Of a DNA stretch of 64,000 nt, positions 13,689-25,127 are shown piece after piece (positions within the stretch are counted from its first letter, which is position 1; the number at the start of each line of letters is the position of its first letter). The notes beneath the pieces are model-generated. The model searched no databases. It saw only the letters and a program-made list of their open reading frames with translations, and was not told where the DNA came from. The translations under genes and the position numbers were made by a program. The stretch is from Amyloporia xantha (lineage: Eukaryota; Basidiomycota; Agaricomycetes; Polyporales; Adustoporiaceae). Location of the stretch: the NCBI GenBank assembly GCA_036971615.1, contig JAYKKR010000007.1:1178001-1242000 (forward strand). The letters are read 5' to 3'.

Positions 13689-14920
13689 TCACATAGGATC
13701 TGCCGTGATGAGTCCGTCGACATCAACGTCTATGATCTGCACCAGTCTCGTAGCAGCGACCACAAAATGCATACTTCGCACGGAGACAAACCAGCCGTCT
13801 TGATCATCCTCCCGAATAATGGCCACTTCATCCTTGTGCTCGCCATCCAAGATCAACGCTTTTTGACCGGGGGTATCCGGCTCCACGGGCCACAGGTAAT
13901 TGGTAGGGATAGTGAAGGCCCCCTGTGACGGATCCCGGGAGTCGAGCAATCGCGTTCGAGCTGTAGATGTAAATGAACTGTTCCCAGAATTGAATACGGA
14001 GAGGACAACTCCCCGCGACCCTTCATGTTGACCCTGATACCAGCCACCGCCTTGTCCGTCATTGGATGATCCGCGAATCACGACAACCATCCCTTTCTTC
14101 GTGCCTACATTAAGTAGCCATTGCGTGTCGATTTCTGCAGCATGCCTGTCAGAACATAATGCTGGTCGGCTCGGTGATCAGTACTCGCCGAAAGGTTTCG
14201 TAGAGACTGAGCCCAGCGGGGAAGACGTGTCATTCACATCCATCTGTCTGTCCTCCTTGAGTGGAAAGTCACTTGTCGACGCCTAGTAGACTTCATAAGA
14301 ACTTATGCATGCAGGTTTGCCAGAAGCGTTCTTACCGCCTTTGCCCGAGATAATTGAGAACTCTTACTCTTGGGATGGAACATCGTGGAAAGAGCACTTG
14401 GCCGACCACAGGGAACGCGTAGTTTTTCCTTCTCAACGTGTTCCTGTTGTAGATCGGAGATGTCCAATTTCCAATCTTTTCTGGCACACGTTATCCTCTG
14501 ACTTCACGAAGGCGATGTCTCCGCCTTGCTCCTCTTTCATAAGTTTACCATGTTCTGGCGACAGGGAGCGTTTGTGAACGCTGTGCTGCGAATTCCCTGC
14601 AATACAGTCAATGGTAGCATCGTCTGATAACCCATAATTTGAGTTTAGGATGCGATACACGTGGAAGTAAACGATGACGCACCAGCCCTGGTCATCTTCC
14701 TAGCTTCCCATTTTGCCAGAAGATCGGGATGGCAATGGTTTCGCAAGACCCACAGCGGCTTCCAAGCCTCGCCAGTCTCCTGATTAACCCCAGCCTTTTG
14801 TACAAGAAAGCCTTCGTCGAGTATCTCACCCGCTCCGCACAAGTAGCCCTGTTCTCTCGTCTGAGACGATCCATCAGATGGACGTCGGACATAGTCAGAT
14901 TTCCCAGGGGTCGCCATGCA
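13689..14920 (-). CDS. Chromodomain-like and Spt5/KOW-like hypothetical protein (gene model uncertain)
   Basis: Three coding-looking blocks lie on the minus strand. The 5' block (ATG at about 14920) reads EILDEGFLVQKAGVN then GEAWKPLWVLRNHCHPDLLAKWE, which resembles a chromodomain-like fold with the W..W..C..DLL..W spacing. The middle block (~14450-14390) reads DWKLDISDLQQEHVEKEKLR then VPCGRPSALSTMFHPK, followed by a GTAAGAG donor. The 3' block (14130-13689) reads GMVVVIRGSSNDGQGGGWYQ, then KALILDGEHKDEVAIIRED and WFVSVRSMHFVVAATRLVQI, which resembles KOW modules of Spt5-like transcription elongation factors of mushrooms. I could not join the blocks into one frame with certainty, and stop codons occur between them. 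It may be one intron-rich gene, two genes, or a decaying gene. Confidence 0.45.
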
Positions 14921-15255
14921 AGAAGATATCTGTGTCGGCCTGAAGAACACTCGCGACTGAGAGGTCAGTCGAAATCCCTGCGCCAACTATATGTACAAGG
15001 TGATCATGTGATCGTGTCACGTAAATGCAGCATCGCGGCGGGTAACGATGGCGATGAATTGAATGATGGGTGAGAACTTGGTGCGGGATATCGACGATTT
15101 CAGGCAGCAGGAATGTGTACGTACGACTCCTCTTGTCAATGCAGGCAACTTTCCGTATCGCACTGGAAGCAATTCTTGCCACAAGTTGTTACAAGCGATG
15201 TTAAATAGACTTGTTTCCATTACACTTGCAAGGCAGCAACTAACAGGTCAAGTTA
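14921..15255. other. Intergenic interval upstream of the KOW-like gene
   Basis: 335 bp between the start of the KOW-like gene and the stop of the dipeptidyl-peptidase gene. Short open frames occur on both strands but none has a recognisable motif. Confidence 0.35.
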
Positions 15256-18200
15256 TCACTCATCACTGCTCAAGTACTTGTCAAACCAGCGGAAGACTTC
15301 GTGATGCCACTTCAGACTGATAGAGAAATGATTAGTGTAATTAAAAGATGCACTTGAAAAGTACGACGTACCTGTTCTGATGATTCAAGACCCAGTGATT
15401 CTCATCCGGGAAGATAAGAAGGCGACTGGGGATACCTTGTCTAAGTTAAAGAATGAGCACAGTGAAGACTCAGAAGTGGATGCATCACGCACTGCTGTAA
15501 CGCGTGGAATGCACCGATTCCGTCAGTTTCTGGCAGACGGTAATCCTTGCTGCCGTGGATGATCAACATGGGGGTCGACCACTTAGGGATAAGACCGGCA
15601 GGATCATATCTATGGGTGACGTTGGAGGAATATGGTCAGGCAGAGGTAGGCATAGAATAGGGAGGACATGCTTTTCCAAAATCGTCTTTGCTTTGGGCTC
15701 CCAAGGGCGACCTCCCCACTCATGGTTGAACTACGCTAGCAATCTCAGCGACAATCAAACAGCGGTGGGACGAAGACCCACGAAGAATAACTCGTCCGTC
15801 GCATATCCGTTGTAAACCGCGGAGAAAACCTGGCGGGTTGCGTGGTCAATCCATAATACAACCAAGAGCGTGACCATCTAGGACGTACCCCATCATGACA
15901 GACTAGTGCTTTAAATCCAAATCCGAATTCAGGGTGGCCCTGTATCCAACTAAGGAGCAGTTCGCGGTTATTGAGAGTCGTACGTTCTCATGCAGAACAC
16001 ATACTTTATGGCGTATCCACCCCAACTTGCACCACCAGCAACTGCTCGGTCCGGATCGATCTACGCATAACCCAACAAAGACGAAACATCAGCTATTCAA
16101 GCTAAACTCTCCTGCCTGTGTTCATGGAGGTACCTCGGGAAAAGTTTCCAGGACGTATGCCCATCCCTTTCGCATGTCTTCGAACGGCCTGCCACCCCAA
16201 TCTCCCGAAATGGCATCCGTGAATTCTACATCTTAGTCAGTACTTGTCACTGCCTGAGATGTGTAGTTTGGATCTAGCCTTGGCCAAACGAGGTTGAACC
16301 AGTAGGATTCATTGTGATCACAATATATCCTTGCTGAGCGAAAACTAAGCGGGGATGAGCCGACGAAATATCAACCTCAGAAGAACAGGGATAGTGCGAT
16401 ACCGTTAGGGTTCCACCTAGTCGACCACGAGTCATCCCAAGCAGCTTGGGGTCCTGTATAGGATATCAATACAGCAAAACCCTCTAAAACAAACGTTCGA
16501 CTGGCCGCCATGAATAAGGAGAGCGACAGGCCACTTCTTCTTCTCTCCGGCTTTGAAACCCGGCGGTCTGATGATCCAACCATGCACCTGCTTGCCCTCT
16601 GCTCCTTCGAACCAGAAGTCTTCACCGGCGTCCAAGCTCTTGCCTTTGAGCGCATCCTCAGAGAACCGAGTCAACTGCTCTATCTCTGGCTGGAACAAGT
16701 CTCGAGATGCCGATGAGTGCAGGTCGAGGCTATCCAGGCCACGCATTACGTATGCATCGTTAGGAGACGTAAGTGAAGAGCGCGTGAAGACAAGTCGGCC
16801 ATTTGAGAGCGCCTGCACTCCAGAAACCGCACCGCTTGAGGTCAACGCCACTGGATGCACATATTCGGGCGGAAAATCAGGATCCGTAGTGGAAGCAGAT
16901 GGGGTAGGAGGTACAGGGAGAACGAAAATCTTGACACGTGCGAGGTCACCGGCGGTAATGAATATGGCTTTGCCGTCCGGAGAGAACTGGCGCAATAAGA
17001 TCAGCTGGTGAGCACCAAACCGAACCAAGCCCACACACAGTAATTGCACTAGGAGAACGGTCCCAGTGTTGGGTCAAGGTATATTTAACCTTCTTCGTGA
17101 AATCATATATCACAATTTTGGCCCTAGTAGAAACGCGTTGGCAGATGTCAAACGGGACAGCATTGAGGTGCGACGACATGCCTGTCAGATTCAACGCCAT
17201 CTCTGTCCAGTTGTAGCCAAGCCGCCTTGTCACCTTGGACATTGAAGATAGGACCATGGGTGGCACCAAACACTCCCGAAGTTAACTCCGTAGGCTTTTG
17301 CTGACCATTGAGATCGACGATGTAAACCTGCGCAAAATCGAATAGATGGGTGACACAAACCATATTAAACGAAACTAGCTTACATTCTGTTTCGTGTGCA
17401 TCGCCGCAGGTAGCTTTGGATCTTTGGCTGTGTAAATGACGTGGGTATCCGAGACATCAAAATCATCAGTTCCTCCAAATGGTTCAACAGGACAATGCTT
17501 ATTCCACGCTTAGCGAAGAACCTAACAGAACTTAGATATGGGCTTACATGGCCGGTGCCGTTGAGCAAATTGACAAAGTCCGTTCCAAAGACCCACTGCT
17601 TGTCTTGAGATTGCCAAAGCTTCACCGTAAAGAGAGATGATCTTTTCGGTCCCACCCATGTATCCCAGTGCCTTTCAAAGGTGTCATCGTATACATATGC
17701 AGTGTCGCCTCTGTTTTCCCAGGCATCATCGTTCTCCTTCACAGCAATAAGGTCTCCATCCGAATGTACCAAATCGGAAAAGACGAGTGTGCCTGCTTTG
17801 TTCGAATACTTGAAGCTGGTTGCAGTGGACGTAGGGAACTTCCCAATCAAGACGGGAGAGTCAGGGATCCTGAGAGTAGCAGTAGAGGACTCCGTTTCGA
17901 ACTTGACTGAGAGAGCATAGAGAGCGGTGACCTCCGCTTTGCCTTCACCTTCACCGACTGCGTGAGCAATAGTGCGTGCGTCAAGCCAGAATGCTTCGCC
18001 GCCGTTCGCTAGCGGGATCTCAAGAGGCTGTATAGTCGACTCAATAGGAGCTATGAATATCGATTTATAGTTTCTGGTCGACAGAGGTCTAGTTCATAGA
18101 ACGTAAAAAGCTAGGAAAGATCTTGCTTACTTTTTCGCCTCAGAAGAGTACTTGCTAACAGGTACTAGAACCAAGTCCCCCGCAGAGTTGGCAATACCGG

Positions 18201-18372
18201 CACCCGGTCGGATCAGGTCCACTAGATCCTTCGGCGTAAAAATATTAGCATTCTCCTTGAAGGAGTCATTGGTGGGTGCCATCGCAGACTGAGAGGTGTG
18301 GGTCGGTCCTTCCAGCGGGACTTGTGAAGCAAGCCCAAGCAGGGTGAGCGGGAAACCTGGAGATAGCCACAT
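15256..18372 (-). CDS. DPP5: Dipeptidyl-peptidase V (prolyl oligopeptidase family, S9C)
   Basis: A serine peptidase that removes X-Ala, His-Ser or Ser-Tyr dipeptides from peptide ends, usually secreted in fungi. The ATG at 18372 opens MWLSPGFPLTLLGLASQVPL, a possible but weak signal peptide. FTPKDLVDLIRPGAGIANS begins the N-terminal beta-propeller, followed by SDLVHSDGDLIAVKENDDAW and FTVKLWQSQDKQWVFG. The catalytic domain shows VALLIHGGPQAAWDDSWSTR, VITMNPTGSTGFG, EFTDAISGDWGGRP, the nucleophile in GGASWGGYAIK (~16,010), FNHEWGGRPWEPKAKTIL, the acid in LLIHGSKDYRLPETDGIG-type context (IIHGSKDYRLPETDG at ~15,560) and the histidine in FPDENHWVLN (~15,400). The last exon reads LKWHHEVFRWFDKYLSSDE and stops at 15256-15258. 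The triad and all flanking blocks are intact across about ten introns. Confidence 0.94.
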
Positions 18373-18849
18373 GGTGCCTTCTGAATCCAGGAATTCCCAG
18401 ATCTCGACTCAGAAGGTGTGCGAATTGCTCCCTATTTCTTGCGGCGTGTATGCAAGTCCAACAGATGCCACGGTTCCAAGGTTGCACGCGCTGTGCTCAG
18501 ACGTCTGACGAGCGCCTACGATGCCCGAAGTCTCAGACGGGTCCCCTCACTCACTTGTAAATAATATTGGTGATTAGACTTGTACTTTAAACGATGAACC
18601 CGCCCCCCCCTCCTACATTTACAGCAGCTTATAGCAGCCACTACTGCGCTTGTGATACACTGTTCTCGTGCACACGTCATTGAATTTGAATTGATTAAAT
18701 AAATAACGTGATAATCTAAATATGTAATATGTCAACCTCTTTTTGGAGCTTTCGATAGAAATACGCGTCACTTGCTGAGCGTACGCGTCCTTCGCGCTAC
18801 TCGCCAATACCCTTCACTCAGTCCTACTCCTTGTCCTCCTGTCCCCACA
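18373..18849. promoter_or_regulatory. Divergent promoter, DPP5 / RPT5
   Basis: 477 bp between divergent starts. It holds a run of C (18,600-18,612) followed by an AT-rich stretch (18,680-18,730). I looked for the yeast proteasome box GGTGGCAAA and did not find it. Confidence 0.4.
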
Positions 18850-20494
18850 ATGTCTTCCGCACAACCACCTAACCCTCCTCCCGAGAACACCAATGAGAAG
18901 AAACCAGATCCCACGCCATCCTCCTCTTCCGCACCCCAGGAGGCCATGGACACAACACCCGACCAGCCTGCCGAAGAGACATGGGCTGATATTCCGGAGG
19001 AGATAATGGCATTGAGCACAGACGAGATTCTTACCCGCATACGACTAATTGACAATGACCTGAAAGTGAGTTTCCCTCCGCGATACCTAGTCGTGAAGGG
19101 GTTTAACGGCAAGTATAGGTTATGCGGTCGGAGACACTACGCCTGCAACATGAGCAGAATGTCATGAAGGAGAAGATTCGGGATAATGGCGAGAAGATCA
19201 AACAGAACAAGGTGTTGCCATATCTTGTGGGGAACGTAGTTGAGGTAAATGCTCGCGACTGCTTCTCATCGTAATTACTAACAATCACAGATTCTGGAAG
19301 TTGACCCAGAAGGCGAGGAGGACGGTGCCAACCGCGACCTGGACTCGATGCGCAAGGGGAAGTGTGCTGTTATCAAGACCTCGACACGGCAAACTGTCTT
19401 CCTCCCTCTCATCGGTCTAGTCCCCGCTGAGCAGCTGAAGCCCGGTGATCTCGTCGGAGTAAACAAGGATTCGTACCTGGTCCTCGATACTCTACCTGCC
19501 GAATTCGATTCACGAGTGAAGGCGATGGAGGTCGACGAGCGCCCAACAGAAACCTACACTGATATTGGTGGACTCGAGAAGCAGATCGAGGAGCTGGTTG
19601 AGGCCATTGTTCTTCCCATGGAACAGGCTGACAAATTCAAGACACTGGGCATCAAACCGCCGAAAGGCTGTCTGATGTATGGTCCTCCAGGTGAGTTGGT
19701 TCGCTTCCAAGAAGGACCATGTCTAGTAGCTAATTTATTCCGACAGGCACTGGGAAGACATTGTTAGCTCGTGCATGTGCTGCTCAAACGAAGGCATGCT
19801 ACCTCAAGTTGGCAGGACCTTCCCTGGTGCAGATGTTCATTGGTGACGGTGCCAAGTTGGTGCGAGATGCGTTCGAGCTTGCAAAAGAGAAAGCACCTGC
19901 AATTATCTTCATCGACGAGCTCGATGCCATTGGTACAAAGCGATTCGACTCAGAGAAGAGCGGTGATCGAGAAGTACAGCGGACAATGCTCGAACTTCTG
20001 AACCAGCTCGATGGTTTCAGCAGCGATGAGCGAATCAAGGTATGCGGCGTCTTCGGATATCAGACCCACTCTAAATGCTAACACGTGAGACAGGTTATCG
20101 CCGCTACCAATCGTATCGATATCCTTGACCCTGCTTTGCTCCGATCAGGACGTCTAGACAGGAAGATCGAGTTCCCGCTCCCTAATGAGACTGCCCGTGC
20201 ACGAATTTTGGAAATTCACTCGAGGAAGATGGCGGTGGAGGGTGTCAACTTCGAGGAGCTTGCGCGCAGCACGGATGAGTTCAACGGAGCCCAGCTCAAG
20301 GCGGTTTGTGTGGAGGCTGGTATGATTGCACTTCGGGAAGGAGCTACCAAATTGAACCACGAGCACTTCCTGAGCGGTATCTCTGAAGGTAAGCCTCATG
20401 CTTGGTGTCCATCTTCCTCTGATTCGTCTGTTCATAACCTTTTCCCCGATCAGTCCAGAGCAAGAAGAAGAACGACCTAGTTTATTTCATATAG
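18850..20494 (+). CDS. RPT5: 26S proteasome regulatory subunit 6A (AAA ATPase Rpt5)
   Basis: One of six ATPases of the 19S base that unfold substrates and open the 20S gate. The ATG at 18850 is followed by a Pro/Ser-rich head and a coiled-coil region. Then come the OB domain ([20 protein letters not shown]) and [20 protein letters not shown]. An intron splits the Walker A motif GPPG|TGKT. Walker B is [11 protein letters not shown], and the arginine-finger region reads [15 protein letters not shown]. The final exon after an intron reads [13 protein letters not shown] and stops at 20492-20494. Length and order match Rpt5 closely. The last residues differ from the usual Hb-Tyr-X ending (see findings). 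Confidence 0.96.
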
Positions 20495-21548
20495 CGTACT
20501 GTCTTTATCTCTCTCCTTGTTCACCAATGCATTTGACGTGCATCGATCGGACGGTTGTTATCTCTATTAAGTACCAATTAGGTTTATGAAGTACGTCGTC
20601 TTTCCTTTGTTCTGGGAGAGCAAAGTATCTTGGCAGGACCGCCAACTGCAGTAAGTGAACCCTTGTCGACGTTGATAGCAACTTCGCTGAATGCAAATTT
20701 TAGAGTTGAGGGAGGAAATGCCCTCTGTGAGAGCCTCGTGTGTCGCAGAACTCAGGAAGCAGGTGTTAACAGACAGCCTTCGCAATTGCGGCCGCAATGC
20801 GTGCGGCAAACGTGCCACCCATATACTGTATTATCATAGGAAGTTGCTTTTTCTGCAGCTGCGGAAAGAGACCTTCAGAAGTTGGTCTGATACCGACACT
20901 TTGACTGACCCTTTCGTAATTAGTTATCTTGTGGGCGACTTGAATCAAGTTAAATATGAGCTCCAAGATGTGCACGTCGGCGGACCCCGAATGGCGAACC
21001 GCCAGCGTGGTGGTGGAGACGCGTGAGATTTCTCCGTTGGACTCCAAGATTCGTACTCAGACTCTCCGAACTTCGCAGTTGTCTCTCACATATAAAGCAC
21101 TGTATGGGACGAGCTACACGCAGAGTATTCGACACCTCCATTGGTTTCCAGACGCGACAGGTTGACACCTTGTGCGGTTTGCTAAGTGGGGGTGTGTAAT
21201 CGGACATGAAATACGCTGATAGTCTTGATGAAACTAGTCTCAAGAATCTCCTCAACGGAGTCAAGCCACGCCGCCGAGGCATGCCCAGTGGTCTAAGACC
21301 AAGATGTGAGGCTGTGTATGACGGTGTGGTCCGGTCCCGGCGTACCCGTGTAGACCAAAGGCTTCGTCAGACAGCCATGTTCCGGTGACGCTTCTGAGAT
21401 CGGAAGAAGTTTCACGAACTATTTGTGCGAAGAACGTCTGGCCCTAAACAAGCACATATAAAGGTGAGAGCAGCTCCTCTTTCTAAACCTCCCGGCAGTC
21501 TTCATCCTTCTACCGATCATCGTTCTCATCACCTACTCCATTGTCATC
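20495..21548. other. Gene-free interval with promoter of the secreted-protein gene
   Basis: About 1.05 kb. Short frames on both strands lack motifs and are broken. A TATA box at 21456-21463 marks the promoter of the next gene. Confidence 0.4.
21456..21463 (+). promoter_or_regulatory. TATA box
   Basis: ATATAAAG lies 85-93 bp upstream of the ATG at 21549, a normal spacing for a strongly regulated fungal gene. It is followed by the pyrimidine-rich leader CTTTCTAAACCTCCCG. Confidence 0.55.
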
Positions 21549-22145
21549 ATGTTTGCAACGCTGGTATCTTTTTTCACCTTAATCTCCTTTGCCTTTGCAC
21601 AAGGTACACCGGGCACCATCAGTACACCTGTGCCATACACAGTCATCGCGCCCGGCGCGGTGTTTAACTTCTCATACAACGTTCACGCCGACTATTGCAA
21701 ATCCAGCTATTCCTATTCTGTCTATATTGTCACGGAACCGCCGACCTCCTTCTCACCAGCTGACCAGTTCATGAGTGGCTACTACTTCGGGCGTTACGAG
21801 GCAGAGAACTATCCTGGCAAGTTCCCCTAGTTGTCTATCCTGCATCCAACATCTTACAGAATCGACCACTGTAGCTGTACCATATCCTCAGAACCCTGCC
21901 CCTCCCAACCTGACGATGCCAAACTTCGCACTGCCCCAGGGTGGCTTTGGCGGCGGTAACCCCACGTCCAATGCGACATTCTGGGTCACTGTTCTGGAAG
22001 AATGGGATGACTGTGAAGTATGTGTGGTCCATATGTCCGACTCTGGCTATTTACTCAGATTACACGTCTGTTTCAGGGAACGATCGGAAGGAAAATCGGC
22101 ATGGCGTCAAATCCTGTCATATATAATGCTACTACCACTTCATGA
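21549..22145 (+). CDS. Small secreted protein of unknown function
   Basis: The ATG at 21549 opens a clear signal peptide (MFATLVSFFTLISFAFAQ, cleavage likely after AFA). The mature part reads TPGTISTPVPYTVIAPGAVF then NFSYNVHADYCKSSYSYSVY, a beta-rich region with several possible N-glycosylation sites. A first intron (about 21817-21859) seems to use a GC donor (GCAAGT) and a CAG acceptor, joining ENYP to ESTTVAVPYPQNPAPPNLTM. A Gly-rich stretch (QGGFGGGNPTSNATFWV) follows. A second intron (from ~22018) joins WDDCE to GTIGRKIGMASNPVIYNATT, with TGA at 22143-22145. About 165 residues. I do not recognise a named family; it is a candidate secretome protein. Confidence 0.7.
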
Positions 22146-22824
22146 ACTTTGGCTGCGGCATGCGGTGCCATCTTAACGGACTATCTACGCCGCGACGTCT
22201 CGTATGTTCTGGACATTTGTACTATATGGTGTTGGACTATTGCGGACACTCACCTACACGTGGACGGACATTCCACAAGCCTTTACTTATCTTCATGACG
22301 GCGTTGTAGATTTTCAGCTACGTTAGTGACAGGGACACTCTCATATATCCTGGTTGCAGCTACAAAAGAAAGTATCGAACTCTGGACACGTATGGACATT
22401 ACACTTGTACCGTCCTTTAATTCAAACCTTCTAGTGTTTCTTGTTCAATTATGGCCGGTGAAGCTTGCGCTCACGATTACGATGGCAGATGCCTAGTGCT
22501 CAGCATCCAGTACGGCGAATTGCGACTTCTACCCAAGATAATCATTCATGTCTTGTTTGGGCTCGCGCTCGTTGTACAGCCTCACGTCCATGACATCGTG
22601 TGTACTAGTCCAGGTCTTCCGAACGGCTCCGCGGGCCCTGTACAAGAAGGATCAAACTGTCAACAGGAGCGCTGGGTATTTCCACCTTATAAGACTGAGA
22701 CCCACATGCCCGTTGAGCGCACAACATTGGCCGTCTATTTGAAGCAGAAATAACTGTGTACGTACGTATCGCGTCCATATCAATCGCTCCCCCTTGACCG
22801 AGTGCGACTTAACCTACAGCAGCA
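22146..22824. other. Intergenic interval
   Basis: About 680 bp. One open frame on the plus strand (22451-22753) has no recognisable motif and no supporting introns. I see no other signal. Confidence 0.35.
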
Positions 22825-23816
22825 ATGAAAGGATATGAAATGATTCCACGATCAGACCCCAGCTCGCCCCAAGAACATTGGCGTGATCGCGAGAGACTAC
22901 TCAAACTGCGGAACGGGCGCACACTGGCATATACAGAAGACGGCGATCCCAACAGCTCCATTATAGTTCTCCGATTCCACGGCGCACTCGATGTCGGCGT
23001 TGTAGGCGTGGGAGGCACTTCACCCGTGCTCATAGCGAAAGGCGTGCACATAGTCTCGCCGACACTGCCCGGCTGGGGCCGCACTTCCCCTCCTCTGAAA
23101 TTGACACCATACCCCACATGTGTCCTGGAGGATGTGGGAGCGCTGTTGCATTATCTACATCCTGACACAGCAGATCTAAAGCTATACGTGACCGGTGTTG
23201 GATATGGAGGAATTGCAGCACAGATCCTGTACCACGCACCATTCGAAACATTTCCAATGGGACGTCAGATCGTCGCCATGCTTCTGAAAATTGCCCTTCA
23301 CCGAAGCTGTACGTCAATGGCCCTACTCCGGGACTACCTCCGGAAATGGCCTCACTATCGTCTCCCCTCGTACGTTGGGGTATCGAACTTATGCTGCGAT
23401 ACAAGTTGCGCAATTTGAAAAGTGCGGAGCGATGGGTCCGGGAGACGGCGATGGACAAGATGGACAAGAGTCAGCGCGGGGCACTCACCCGCTGGCTGGA
23501 AGAAAGAGGACTTAATGAGGATCAGCATGTACGTCAAGTGGCGGAACGACACATGCACAGCGTGAGCGAGACCTACGCAGGCGTGCGAGCCCTCAGTAAA
23601 GTGGCGCAGTGGGAATGGGGAAATTTCGACCCTGCTGGGCTCGACGAAGAACACGCAGCGCGACCAATTCTGCTCGCGAGTGCTAGGGGCCGCAGGGAGA
23701 CGCAATTCTTGGTCGAACAGTACAAGAATGTCCGTGCACTGTATTACGCCACTTTGTTAGAGATGGGCGTGTTTAAAGGGGATGAGATTTGGGAGACGCT
23801 TATGAGCATGGCATAG
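22825..23816 (+). pseudogene. Alpha/beta hydrolase-fold protein, catalytically damaged
   Basis: The ATG at 22825 leads to LLKLRNGRTLAYTEDGDP, the oxyanion region VLRFHGALD, and PTLPGWGRTSPP, all typical of the alpha/beta hydrolase fold. The nucleophile elbow, normally G-x-S-x-G, reads GVGYGG (~23,194-23,208), so Gly126 replaces the serine. The frame then changes between about 23,270 and 23,345. The second half (23,310-23,816) is open in another frame (LYVNGPTPGLPPEMASLSSP to the stop at 23816). The only acceptor in reach would imply an intron of about 35 bp, so a small indel is equally likely. The usual C-terminal GGH histidine block is also not seen. It could be an expressed pseudoenzyme rather than a pseudogene. 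Confidence 0.6.
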
Positions 23817-25127
23817 TATGTCTTCGTTGGGAATTCGACTAACAGTGCCATGAGCTCGTGTAATTTAGACATACTGTCGTATGGTAGTATGTAATGCGCA
23901 AATCGTCTAAGCTTCGTGCTCACCATTTCAAGACGTCCTTTGAAACCTTACATCACTCGGCACCAAGCGGGTGGCAAGATTCCAGATCTTGACCCTACGT
24001 ACCCCCCATATTCAATACCATTTGGGGCCTGGGGTCCTGGCATCCGAACTTTCTGACCAGGCCGGTGAACTTCCTGACACAGACCACTATTTCACTATGT
24101 ATTTCACAGGCTTGTTTGGAAATACATAAAAGGTGACAGTGAGACCAAAGAATGGTCTTCCCTAGTCCCGAGGAACGATAGCTACTTGATTTTCTGCTCA
24201 TGAATACTAGCCGCCTGGGAAGGGGCCAGTGGTCAGCAGAAAGTTGCGGCGAGAACCCGCGAGCCAGTGTAAGGACAATATATAAAATACAATTTAGATA
24301 CATATGTTGTCAGTTTGGCCGAGCGGTTTGTTGAAGTGCTTTTTTAGCATGGTGCACGCAGGACGGGGGTTCGATCCAGAGTCATGTCGTGAGTTTAGCA
24401 CTTCTTGTCGTTATATGCCAGCGTATCGAGTATTCGAGTATTCGAAACTCGTTCTGGGGTCCTATCTGAACTTTAGGGTACCTAGGGTCGAAACTTTTAG
24501 TTTTGCCACCCGCTTGCTCGGCACATACGTGCCTTGGAAAAGGAAAACAAAGGAAAACGGCTGTGTCACAATTATTGAGGTCTACCAAGGTTTGCCTGAG
24601 TCCGACTGGGAGTCTGGGACAAGCTTACACAGCGGGCAACGGCCGATAGTCTGTACCGTCAAATGTAAGCATTATAGAAAACAGTGGTTAAATACTGCGA
24701 TTGCGAGTCAGAAATAGAAGATACAGGCAGCATTCTGAATTAACTTCTCCTTTTGACTACATTTTCTGGGCATTTTCCTATCACGTGATCATAAGCGAGG
24801 AATATTCTGAATTCACATGCCATATTCCTCAGATATTCCTTTGTTTTTGCGTCCATTTTACACACATATTCACTTCCGGAGAGAGAAAGGAATATTGTAC
24901 CTATTTTAACTCATTTTACGTTCCCGAATATCAGTCGTTGCCCGCTGTGTTAAGACTACGGACGCGTTAGTCACGTGGAGCTTAAATGCCGGCCAACCGA
25001 AGTCAGCGCTCTCTTTTTTGACTGGAAGACATCCAATGGCTGCCACTAGCGATTGATTTAACGGCTACATCACGAATTGTATCCTGTGGTCATTCAAGCT
25101 CAAGGCCCGAAGGCTGTCAGTCCCACA
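23817..25127. other. Gene-free interval with a tRNA-like remnant
   Basis: About 1.3 kb. Apart from the tRNA-like element at 24,307-24,390 I see only short frames without motifs. The stretch 24,700-24,950 is AT-rich. Confidence 0.4.
24307..24390 (+). repeat. tRNA-like element with A and B boxes (degenerate tRNA or SINE head)
   Basis: TGGCCGAGCGG at 24316-24326 fits the polymerase III A box of Leu/Ser tRNAs, and GGTTCGATCCA at 24368-24378 fits the B box. The spacing of about 40 bp is compatible with a tRNA. The acceptor and T stems do not pair well, so a functional tRNA is unlikely. It could be a decayed tRNA gene or the tRNA-derived head of a SINE. Confidence 0.45.

Noticed and set aside
15504..16236. 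Open frames on the plus strand
   Set aside because: They lie opposite the catalytic exons of dipeptidyl-peptidase V, which are fully supported on the minus strand.
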